In this document: piece by piece, positions 26,744-39,793 of the stretch
How positions within the stretch are numbered: position 1 is the stretch's first letter
Layout of the letters: every line of letters begins with the position of its first letter
From: Vespula vulgaris
Taxonomy: Eukaryota; Arthropoda; Insecta; Hymenoptera; Vespidae
Length of the DNA stretch: 64,000 nucleotides
Assembly (NCBI RefSeq): GCF_905475345.1
Contig: NC_066586.1
Coordinates: forward strand, 3,574,501-3,638,500
Direction: 5' to 3'
Made by a program: the position numbers and the translations under genes
Notes under the pieces: generated by a model
Databases searched by the model: none
What the model was told of the DNA's origin: nothing
Seen by the model: only the letters and a program-made list of their open reading frames with translations

Positions 26744-27050
26744 ATACATATACATATAGCCATAAATCGCGAATAGCGTTGAAACTGGCGGCAAACGAAG
26801 CGGCAGGATTTTGGAAAAACGTTATCGACAATCTCTCTTCCTCACTCTTTCTCTCTTTCTCTCACTATTTCTCTTTATCTCTCTCTTTCACTCGAACGTG
26901 CTAAAACATGTACGTACGCACGAACTGTAACCTGTACGAGGAAAAGTTTATCGAGTTTTCGCGTCCGCTCGTGGCGAATTATCTTCGTTAGCGCGCATGT
27001 CATCGATAGAGTGCACAGGTTGGCGAATATCAAAAGCTCTTTTTCCTTTC

Positions 27051-27103
<53 letters not shown>

Positions 27104-29979
27104 ATCTCTATCTCTATCTCTCTGTACTCCGATATGTCACAGTTCAAAGGAGATGAGAATATTCGCGGTGTAACGTGTCATAAGCGAGATTTATTATCAT
27201 CATTGTTTAGTTTATCGTTTGCTATAATGCTCAAAGAGATAACGCTTAGAGCGTTACGTTTGTTAACGAAATGATATCGATCATTGGACAAAGGGAATCG
27301 GAAGATCAAATTAACATAATATATCATACTTCAACATCTCTCTCTTCTCTTTTTCTCTCCTTCTCATCTATCTAGATCCTTTCTTCTTTCTTATTGAAAA
27401 ACTCATAAGAAATGCGATTTCTAAGAGATTAAAAATGATCGTGGAAAAGCGTTGATTTTTAGAAAATTTCATTAAGTTGAGAAAAGCCATGGATGAAATT
27501 TGATTTTCTTTAAAGAGACGAAACGAGAAAGAGAAATGGAGAGAGCGAGAAAGAGAGAGAAAGAAAAGAAAACTCGAGAGTGATCCTGCGTGGTTGAGAA
27601 ACGTCAAAGGAAAGCAGCTTCCTTTAACGTTATAAGATGGAGAAAAGGGGGAGAACATATCTCCCTTCCGGTTTTCACACTTCTCTTTCTCTCACCCTCT
27701 TTTTCCTTCTCTTTCTCTCTTTCTCTCTTTCTCTCTCTTCCTTTTACTCTTTCATGGTCCTTCGGAATTTCCCTTGGAAATATCTAGCGATCCCTAGGAA
27801 AAGTAACGCGACATGACGTCGTTCTAGTCATATCGTCGTATCGTTCAAAAGCGTCGAACTGAAACGACGAAGACGTCGTTAGTTTATCCTTCTCTCTCTC
27901 TCTCTTTCTCTTTTCCTTATTCCTATATATTTTATTTTATCTCATCTCGTCGCTTTATATCCATATTTTATCGTATAATTTGTTATTTTATATAATTATC
28001 TTCTTTTTCTCGTTAACTAAACGGTAATAAAGTATTAACGTCACTTCCGCCACTGGTTGATCTTCCCGATTAGTTCAATAGGAAGTGGATCAATTGATGA
28101 CGTACTATTCGATTCACTAAATTATCTCACGTTTTGAATCAAGGTCGAACGAAACAAATTTCACCCACATGAATATAATTTCACCCATGATACTTTTTCT
28201 ACTTGATATTTTTTGTTTTAGTAAATGTATGACGAAACTCGTTTCATTTCGTGAGATTATTATCAATTATTAAGTATCTGAATTGGATACAATTTAAATG
28301 AAAGAACTTTCCTTTTTCCTTTCTTCTCTTTGTCTATCACTCTCACTATCTCTCTCTCTCTCTCCCCCTCTTTTTATCTATCTCTATCTACATCTCTCTT
28401 TCTTTTACTTTTAAGTTATCGTATAAAATTTTTAATGATTAAGAATCGTGGCGTGATATGACGTGGCATCATACGATGGTGATGTAAGTAACGTGATTCA
28501 ATAACACATTTGTGTTAAGTTGTACAGAAAGGTATATACATACGTACATATATATATATATGTATATTTACACTATCAAATATTTATGAACCATTCGAAA
28601 AATTTTAATATTTAAATTGCCACTAAATAAACTATACAAATTATCTCTTAAATTGTAAATAACGCATATAATTATTGAATGAATTTAATCTTATCTATAA
28701 ATTTTATATAATTATAAATTATATCATGTATGTAACGTAGTGAAACGGAAGCAAACGAAATCGATGAATAGACGACCTTACTGCAGATGTTTTTAAATAT
28801 TGATATATGAAAGGTAATTCTTTATCATATACATATATATGTCCAAATTATCGTAGATCTATTTTATGAATGTACGTAAAGATACACAAACATCTACATC
28901 AATAATTACATATCTGAACATAAATAGAAATTTGATTAACACCAGACCGAAAAGAAAACAAAACAGAAATTAGAAGTTAAAAATATTAATGTAAACATCC
29001 GTTCGTGTATTATATAACACAGATATATCATATAAAAATAAAACGTGTATTTATATATAGTAGTTATAAATTTGGAATCGAAATATGCGAATTCCATGGT
29101 ATGTAGAAAAGTCGTATATACACTTCTATGTGCATGCGCGTTCCTCTCCATCTTTCCTCCTTCCCTCCCTCTCTCTCTTTCTCTCTTTCACACAGATACA
29201 CATCTATACGTATGCACTCTCGTTTTGCGTAAGCTAAGCACGCTTGGGTATATGTGCAAGTCAGTCTCTGGTTGACCGCGTGCAAAGGTGCGTAAAAGAG
29301 AAAGAGAGAGAGAGAGAGAAATATGGGAGAGAGAGAGAGAGAGATATGGGAGAGAGAGAGAGAGATATGGGGGCAAGAGAGAGAGAGAGAAAGAGAGAGA
29401 GAAACAGACACATAGATAGAGACGGAGAGAAAGAGAAAGAGAGAAAGGTGTAGCACCGCAAACTACGAGGGGAAAGACGCGTATTTATAACGAGACGGGA
29501 ACATCGTACGATGCCGGTACGACCAATCGGAAGGCATTTCGTGGTCTGGCCTTGCGGCTCGCTTCCCTCGCGGTCGCGCGCGTGTGAACGAGCGTGAACG
29601 AATAACGCACCGGGAAACGTGAAAAGCCGCTAATAAAAGTATTTTATGATAAGAATGAGATATCCGTTAATTTATTCGCTTTTTAAAATTCCGTAATTTT
29701 CCTTTTTTTCCCTGATACAATATGAAATAGTTTTTACTAATTTTTATCTTTTTTGTTAATTTTTTTTCTTTGACAATTAAGAGAACATTACGTATGCAAC
29801 GTGTATGCATATGTGCATTTACATAGATGTGATAATGATCGTAAAAAGAAATTATTGAGAAACCGAGTTGATAATTATTATCGCCCAGAAATGTTTGTAC
29901 ATATATGTACGTGATTGACAATTGAATCACTTTCACAGACTATATATATATATATACATATAGTCTGTGAAAGTGATTC

Positions 29980-30039
<60 letters not shown>

Positions 30040-31622
30040 CTAGATATTGAATGTTTTATGAAACATTTAGTGATTATTGTAGAAAAAAGATAAATAAATA
30101 GATAACAATAATGTGGACTGAAGATTTCTATTTTTTAATAACTCATTAATTTTACATTAAATAGTAATATATAAAAAGAGAGTGTAGATAATTGCTAATG
30201 ATATGTATAGGTTCTTCAAATTTGTGTTTATCCATCCGACGATTGAAATCGACAGAGTCGATAGTGGGAGGGCATGTATGTATGTCTCCGGGTCATAAGT
30301 TATCGGGTTCAAGTCCATGGAGTCGATAGATGTCGGTCAACTGAAACAATTAATTTCAAATTTATTTTATGTCGTGATAATGTTGTCTAAAGAAGTGAGA
30401 AAGATGAGTCAAATTGTTATCAAAGTAGTAATAGTAAATAAACATATAGAAATTAAGAAAGAATTATCAATTTTTATGAATAAAGTATTTCTTTAAATAA
30501 TACAAATTCAGATCGACAATTGGATTCATTATTTATTTATTTGAAATGAATTTTTCTTTTTAATAACATAAAGGCATTTAATTTATATAAAAATGATATA
30601 TGAATATGCAGGAAACGAAATTTGAAAAAAATGAAACAAGAAGACCTGTGGCAAACATTTATATTGCTTATAATCCTTTAAGATTTTTTTTCTCTTTCTC
30701 CCTCCCTTCCCCTCTCTCTTCCTATCTTTCTTCTCTGCACAAGGAATTTGGCTCGCTTTATTTCCAAATATCGTAGAATCGCTTCGTGCATAGTTTCGTT
30801 ATACATTTTTCGCTACGGGTGAAACTATTCGAGTAGATATCTCTAACGGCAATGTAGGAGACGTGAAATTTAATCGAGCACGTTAGCCAGCGACTTCGCT
30901 TCGGGACGACGAAGTTTGAGTTATTTTAGATAGACGTCGGAAATCGAAGGACCTTTAGGGAAACAATGAAAAACTGTTATTTCCACCGTTAGAAATTCCA
31001 TTTCCAAGGAATTTCTTTAAACGTGAAAATTGAGACATAGTAGATAAAAGGAAAAAAAAGTATTCGTCAAAATGTATGACAATTTTCATTTTTATTTAAG
31101 CTAAGTGAATCATCACAGGTAATTAAGTAGACGCAAAGGAAATGCTGTTTTCACAGTCATCAATTATATTCCTCGTAATATATTTGAAAGGAAATAGTTT
31201 GGTACTCGACTTTTTCCTCTCCATAAAATTATTTGCCGAACTCTCAAGTAATATTTAAATTCTCACCAAAGTTGCCCCCACCATTCCTCATTCTCCTTTT
31301 GAATCCCTTTATCCATCGCGTTACTTTCACCCATAAAACGCTTGAAAGCGTTTTCTTAAATCTCCCTTAGTTTACATTTTCCTGCGTTTTATAAGATCTT
31401 GGTAGTAGTCAACGTGTTTACCATATAGCGATGGGATTCTCGTTAAAGGAAGAACATTTTTAAAGTTCGAACCGTTCCTCCTTCTTAGACTTATAGTGAA
31501 ACTTTTCGGAGACCAATAAACGTAGTGTATGTGGTACGTTTATTAAATCTATCGTAGAGAAGGAGAAAATATAAAAGAAGACTTCTACGATGATGACTAT
31601 AAGGAAAGAGATAGAAATACAA

Positions 31623-31709
<87 letters not shown>

Positions 31710-31793
31710 GAAAGAAATTTCTTCTTTTAAGTTAGGTGAACACACGTAACAAGCATCTTCGATTGTCGTCGATAAAGGAAAAAGCGAGAAAAT

Positions 31794-31854
<61 letters not shown>

Positions 31855-32159
31855 GATGAGCGAAAAGCAGTCTATCTATCGACTCTAGAGTCTAGAGAAA
31901 TAGGTTTACAGGTTGGCTCACATTGATGCTCCGGGTCACGATCTAGCGATTCCCTCGTGAACGGATCATCCTGCGTCAGCTTCGAAAAGCGGGTTCTACT
32001 CGTCGTTCTCGCTACGTCGAGGAGATAACACAAAAATAACAATGCGATCGTTCTTCTCTCTTCTCGCGAATCGATGAATTTGCACCGAACGATAGAATAA
32101 GAGAAAAAGAGAAAGAGAAAAAGGGAGACAAATAAATGAAGTTTCGTCGACGTATTTGT

Positions 32160-32207
<48 letters not shown>

Positions 32208-32690
32208 ATATATATATGTGCGTGTGTACACACACATACATGCGTGTGCGCGCCCACGCACATAGACATATATCAAGCCTTTGGCACCCATCGGCGAATT
32301 GACGCGTTATCAGCACGTTGATTAACGACCCGAATGTTTCCGCGATCGAATACGTTCTCACGATTTTGATCACCATAGGTGCATGGTGAAAAACAAATAT
32401 ATAGGGTGTTCAATTTAACTTTACCGTCATAAATACATCCAATATTTTTTTCCTTGAATTTTTCTATAAGTGTATATATGGTTAAAGAAATGCGAAAGTC
32501 TTTTGAAATCTCAGAAAATATGATCTCGAAGAAAATGTTTCGCCTTTCGTAAGATTTATCATCTCTATTCGAACAGCTTCTTTTCAAGACAATTTTTTAT
32601 AATATTAAGAGCACAGGAGAGGTATCAGGATAGTCAAGATAAATGGGACACCTCGTGTATACGCGTAGGAAGAGAGCGAGAGAGAAAGCC

Positions 32691-32721
<31 letters not shown>

Positions 32722-35700
32722 GATGGAAAGAGAGAACAAATCGCGTTCAGTCTCTTGTTTATTAAACCCGATCTTTCTCGTGTGAAAATCTCAAACGATC
32801 ACGGAGATATAGATATATACGTATATCAAATTCGGAAAATTCTTTTTTTCGAAATTTCTCGTTATCGATACGAAGAACAAATTTATTTATTAACCGATGT
32901 TCGATGTATATGAGTCATACGATAATAATAAAACATTAAGCTAGTCGTGAAATTCGTTGTATCTTCGTTGTTTTAGAGTATTTTTTATTAATATCGTATA
33001 TAACCATCATAACGTGTTAGAATTTTTTAATATAACGTCGAGAATTGTAGGTGTATGAAACGTAACGGTGCAGAAAACGGTGGGTTGCAATATATTTGAT
33101 GCGATGCACTTTTATGCGCCCTTTTCCATCACAATGGACGAACTAAATTTTCTGAGAATATAGTCGGAAGATTTCTCTACGTAATACAGATAACGCGGTC
33201 GCGATATATCATTCCGTTGGAACGATTTGCCAAAGGTACGATGTTGGAAAATACCGAGCGTCTAGGTATATGTAAAAGTGTCGGAGTTGGTGCTGCTGAC
33301 GCTGTCGGTGGTCTCGCATAAATAATGATCCTTCGGCATGGCTGATCCATTTGCGTACGGTCTTCTTATAATGGCAAAGGTATAATACACTTTATTGTTG
33401 AAAAGTGAAGAGCAGCGAGAAAAAAAGAAAGAGACGCAATAGTTCTCATCAATTCATCTTTCTTTTTATCAACATTAATTGATATCGTATGTTTTTCTTT
33501 TTCTTTTTTGGTCTTTTTCTTTTTTTTTTAACTATCCTTTTCTCACTTTCATTAGTAAATGTAAATGATTTGAATACAACACACGTCATATAAAATAAAC
33601 ATAGAGAATGAGCAAACAATTAATACCATATAAAATCAAATTAATATCCACGTAAAGTGACTTTATATTTATTAATTAAAGGGGGTAATAGTCTTTGCAT
33701 GAAACATTTTGTGTTATTAATAACAAAGCCACAAAGCTATCAGCAAGTTCGCATTAATCGTTTCATTAAAATTGATTTTTGATAGAAATCATTAAACACT
33801 TATCTCAGCTAGCGTAATTATCGAGTGAAATGATCTTTTATTTGCATGCGTTAAAACGATCGCATTGGGAATAAAATATTCGAAATGAATTCATAAACGG
33901 ATATATGGATATGTGAAACATTTCTCTAAAATCAATAATTAAAATATTATTCAATGTAACAATAATCAAATTATTTTTTATTTCTCTATATTTTTAATTA
34001 TTCTTTACATACGCATAAATCAACCAACGGATAACATTGACAAATATCAAAGATCTTTATCGAAATCTCATCGATCCTTGTTAAACGCAATTACGTATCC
34101 CATTTACTTCGTAAATCTTAGGATAATTGTAGGTACGATTAATCAGAGTAAGTAAAACGTAGGTGTTAATATCAGAGAGTGTCCTTCGAGGGTATAGGTA
34201 AAGTGGGCGAGTGAGAGAGAGAGAGAGAGAGAGTGAGAAAGAGAGGTAGAGGAAGAGAGAAAGAGATAGGGAATAGGAGGGAGAAAGGAAAGGTCGAAAT
34301 ACACACGACACGGGTCCTCGAGAAGGAGAAGTGGCCAAGCTGTAAAAGGATGTAGTTGGTTGCATAGATGCAGGCGTTGAGAATTAACTAATGCCCAGTC
34401 GCATAATGCGCTCGTAATTTCGCTTTTCTCTGGGGAGCCATAACGCTGCCAAGGGATGCACTTTAAAATGGTGCTCGACTTTATGGACCTGTCGACGAAA
34501 TGTTATACGCACATATATTTATATACACACCTGTATGTACATATGTATATGGATGTAAAAGTGATAGTGTGTAGAGAAAAAGAAAGAGAGAGAAGGAGAA
34601 AGAGAGAGAGAAAGCACTAGCGCACCACCCCCATGAAAAACGTTCGCACGCGCGCTCGCAACACAAAAGCGCAACTACCGACTCGTCCGACCGTTACTCC
34701 AGTAATTAACGCGCGAATGAAGATGAAACGGACGATTGTTCGCGTTTTCCTGCTACTTCCGTTCTTTCCTTCCTTCCCTTCTTCCTTCGTTTCTTGCTTT
34801 TTTTCTATATCTTTCTCTCTTTTTCTCTGTCTCTCACTCCTCTCGCTTTTTTTTCCTTTTCGTTTTTCCTTTTCGCTTTTTCTTTTTCTTTCCTTCATAC
34901 ACTCAGAGATTATCCCTCTCTCCTTTATCACCCACTTTTTTCTGCCTCCCCCTTCTTCTTCTTTCCTCCCTTATCTCTTTTCATTACACCGATATACGCA
35001 AGCACCTTTCGTCTCTTAACACTTCTCTTCGATATGTTTTTTTCGATACCCCATCGTACACCACAATTTTTGCCTTCCCTTGCCACGAAACCATTACGTT
35101 TCTCTCTGTTTCTCTCTATCTCTCTTTCTTTCTCTTTTTATCCTTATATTACTTCAACGGAAATGCATTACGGATCGAGTATCGGTAATATCTCTTTCGT
35201 GATGACTTGCATGAGAAACTCTTGGCTCGAGAGAGTGATAAGAGAGAGAGAGAAAGAGAGAGAAAGAGAGATCGTTCTTCGAGATGCTTTTTGAATTGAT
35301 CGTTGGCGTTGTAACGCGATATCTCGGTCATCCTTTTATAGAAATGGGATTATATCGAAGCTTTAGTAAATGATATATATGTACACACACACACACACAC
35401 ACACATATAGATATATACTTAGTAAGAAATCATATTTATAATTAACGTAGATATATACTTACATGTACATAGATATATCTACATGGATGCATTCCTTAAA
35501 ATTGAAACGTTTCCTTTATAACTAAAATTAATTCGGTACGACGAGTTAGCGAATTACAAGTAGCTACTACTTAGCTACGTATTGTATTCATTTACAATCT
35601 CAAGAGGAGACGATGTTCTCGAGCAGAAATACCTTATATGTTACGTTTCAAATTCTCTTCCTTTCTCTCTCTCTCTCTCATTCTAGGTTGTTCGCTCGTT

Positions 35701-36617
35701 AGACGACCGCAGTTTCCGCACGAGATCCTTTGGCTTGTTATAGTGTCGTAAGCAAAACTAACACGTCGGACGAGTAACGTTTCAACGTTAATCATTGTCA
35801 ACGAGATCTCAAAGTTTTCCCTTTAAAAAGAAACGTAGATTTTTTTTCGACGTACGTCGATCCTACGATCGTCATCATGATCGAATCGAAAACGTGTTTT
35901 AAATTTTTCATGACAGCTACGTTTACTATTCGTCCAGTTGTCTTCATTAATAGAAATCATAGTCCGTCGAATTTTCCAATTGCGAATTCACCTGGAAAAA
36001 TACAATCGACAGACGCGAGAATAATGCGTTCACATTCACACGAACTTCACACTCATATAAGTCAGCTATATTTGTTCGCTTTTTATTGACGTGCCATACT
36101 AAACCTTTAAATATTATTCAGGAATTTATACTACTCCTTGATAAAACGCATTCCCATTTATATTCGATGGAAAATAAAAATGGATTTTTTTGATTAACAC
36201 ATTTCTTATATCGTATGAAAGTTTACTGCAGGTATGTTTTTTATTTAAATCGTATATATTTATTATATATAATTCATTATTAATTATATATATATATGTA
36301 ATTATTATCATTTGTTATTTATTAAAAGTTACGATATTTATAAAGATCAAATATTATACATTTTCAATAGTTCCATTACTTATAAACTAGATTACGACTC
36401 ATCTCGATTTATTTTTATTACTTACTATTTCAACTTAGTGTTCGAAGTTAAAAGATTTTTCCAAGGATTTCAATTTTTTTACAATACTCTAACGTGATAG
36501 AAAGCATGAAGCAAATATCGTTTTACGATATTGTTAGGCCGGGTACTCGAACGAGATTACAAACGAGAGAAATTGAAGGACAAAAGAAAGAGAGGGAAGG
36601 AGAAAAGAAAGAGAGAA

Positions 36618-36675
<58 letters not shown>

Positions 36676-39473
36676 AGAGAAATAAAAAGTTGGTGAAGAA
36701 GGGAGTACTTTTGAAAATCGACGATAAAAGCACTCGATGAGTTCTTGATGATAAAGAAAAAGGGGAGTGACGGACAGGTCGTCGACTAGAAAATCCACCT
36801 TTATTTTTCCTTCTCCACCTATTCCTTCCTTTTTATTCTCTCCTTTTCCACTCTTTTCGATCGACGATCGATCTCTTTTATTTTCCACGGATCCTTTGTC
36901 TTTCTTCAGACATAATCCTCTTCCTTTCTAAGTTTACCATTGTACCTACGTCCTCGGCAAACATTAATTCCGTTCGTTCCGTGCTGGGAGAGACGAGGTT
37001 CGTGAGGTCGAGACGATCATTAAGATAACGAGACTTTTTTTCTCGATCTCTTGATAAAACTTACCAAGATTTATTCGATATAAGTCCCATACGAGAAAGA
37101 GAGAGAGAGAAAGAGAGAGGGAGGAGGGAAGTAAGAGAAAGAAAAAGAAGAAAGAAGTAGTGAAGAAGATAAGTATCCAAAAAGATTATTGAAAAAAAAG
37201 AACGGACCATCTTAAACTAAACTAAAACCGAAACAAAAAAGAAGAAAAAGAAAGAAAAGAAAACAGAGAGAAAGATAGAAAGAGAAAAAGATTCATTTGC
37301 TAAAGTACACGCTAACGATCGTCATTCGCTAAATAAACGATCGAACGAATACGCGGACAGTAAATTTGTCGATTGATGAAGTCGTAGAAGGAAACTGAGT
37401 TCCTCTTTCATGATGATTTACCGGTAGCGGAAACGTAGAGATTAAATGAATCTATAACCGGCTCGAGTACAGATAGGTATCCAGAGTAGCCAAAGTCGTG
37501 AGTTTGACGTAAAACTGAAGAGGAGAATAATCCTCTTAAAGCTTTCTCTTTCTCTCTACCTTTATCCCTTACCCTCTCTCCTTTTTCTCTCATGATCTCG
37601 ATCTAGATCTATCTTTTGCGTTTACACTGCATCAAGAGTTCCAGACTCGAGTGCATGCCGTTGGGCAAGAGTGTGCGAAGAAGTACGCGCGATTCGGTGC
37701 ATTCGCTTCTCGTAACTTCTATCTATGTGTATATGCTCTTAATGTGTGAGGAAGCGTGTATGTGTTTGTATACGTGTATGTGTATGTGTGTAGAATGCCC
37801 TATCCGTACTATCGAAGCCGTCCGAGAATCGATTGAACGATCATTGCCCGCTGATCGTCACCGCTTGCTAGAAGTCCTCTCACAAACACACACATGCGCG
37901 TAAACACACAGACACATAGAAACACGTATACTCTGTCTTTCTGTCTGTCTCTCTTATACCCATTGCCAATCCATTTTGTCTCTCTCTCTCTTTCTCTCTC
38001 TCTCTCCTCCTCCCTCTTGGTATCTCTATATCTCTATCTCTTTCTCTATCTCACTTCCTCGCTCAGTCACCACCACCCGTTTCGGCCCTCTCCAATAATT
38101 TAGATAGTTTGTAATTAAATTTAATGACGCTCGTCGTTGGAGCCTCGAGGGACCTAGCCTGGCTCGTACTCGAATTTCCCTCGAAATTCATCGTACGAAA
38201 AGCGCGTTGTCGCACGCATGCGCGCCACTGCTTGTGAATTTAATTTCATTAATCTTATCTCTCTTTCTCTTTTCAAACCTAATAATATTATTTACTTATC
38301 AAAATTATTTTGTTCTTTCTAAGAACAAACTATTAAATAATAGTAATAATTTTAACTGGAAAATAAAACAGGCTATGTGGAAAATAACCTGTTCGTAAAT
38401 TATCTTAAGCATTCATAGGACGCGTGTCAAGGTCAATCGTAATTAAAATATTTATGTAATCGCAACATTCGTTTAACTAGAATGTTTGCTTTTTGTCAAG
38501 TCTGTTTCTTCATCCTCGTTTTCCTTATCTTTTGAAACGGACAAGAGTCAGTTATGTATTACCTCATAAGAATTGATTATTATAAATTATTATTGAGAAA
38601 TTATTTGATTTCTGTCACACTTGGAAAATCGTTACTTCTATTTTTTTTTGTTTTTGAACGATATTTCAAAGAAATGTTTCGATGAAATAGTCATTATCGC
38701 TCTAAAATAACTTTTCATTCGTTCTACGTAACAAATATAAAGAGAAATTGATTGGAATCGAATTTATTTATTCGTTTAATGAATTTTTCTTCGAGAAACA
38801 TGACGTCGACTAATTAGAAAGCTTAATACGTAAGACTAATTAATAACGAGATGTAAAACGTGCGATAGAAATTTTAGGAAGGTTTCGTGGTAGATACATA
38901 GGTACCTAGCTTGAATAGGTACTTCGTAAATTATGCAACGCGCTAATGCGTTCGGGAGAATTAGACGATATTATGCAAAGTTCACGTTTGATAATGATCG
39001 CTTCGAAATAAATTAATCGTCGGCCGGAGGTTCATCATCCATACCGACCTGAAAGAGTAGACGTACGCGCCCCGCTTAATTTATTTAATTGGGGAAAATG
39101 GCCGGCGGACGCTGTAAAAAGAGACTCGTGCGACCGTATTCGACGGGATGACAGGCAACGTTTCCAACCCTTTTATAGCGTTTAATTTAACGCTCGCTCA
39201 TCGTGAAATACTAAATTGCAATGTCGATTTCACTGAAAACTTTCTTTCTAAAGAATTCAAAATAACACGATCTTTAATATTAGTAGAGAATTATCCGAAA
39301 TTTCGAATTATTTGTGCTTTCTGCTTTTCAAAAGATCAGCGGTATATTAACGAATATAGAAAATTTTGTACATAAATTGATATGTCTCTTTAATACCATG
39401 AATGCGATATGTCATATCTTTCACATTTTTATTTATTTGTTTTCATAAAGAAATTTCGACAAATACCGAACGA

Positions 39474-39528
<55 letters not shown>

Positions 39529-39752
39529 TGATTTCGAAAAATTCGACATTAAATCGTTAACGAAAGTAAACCGTATGGATATCGATGAAAAAGTTGGGAT
39601 GGAATAAAAACGTATCATTTAGAAACGAAACACTCAACATAATACGTGGAATGCAAATGATTAAATGCACTGTGTACTCGTTTCAATTATAAACCCAACG
39701 CTGTCGTTTACGAGATTCCCGAGAGTGTTACATTATGTATTTGAAAGCAACC

Positions 39753-39793
<41 letters not shown>

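Noticed and set aside
29064..29456. 130-codon minus-strand frame
   Set aside because: Consists of CT/GA repeat translation joined to random sequence.
30255..30345. tRNA-like T-loop GGTTCAAGTCC
   Set aside because: The five-base stems around the loop pair poorly, and no acceptor stem or anticodon arm could be drawn. A GAGTCGATAG direct repeat on either side is probably incidental.
31872..32376. Minus-strand frames of 85-139 codons
   Set aside because: Each runs through the (TA)n and alternating tract and gives Ile/Tyr repeats. Several frames are open at once, which argues against any being coding.
34633..35294. Three overlapping plus-strand frames of 128-166 codons
   Set aside because: They are open only because the DNA is a polypyrimidine tract; all three frames read as Phe/Ser/Leu repeats.
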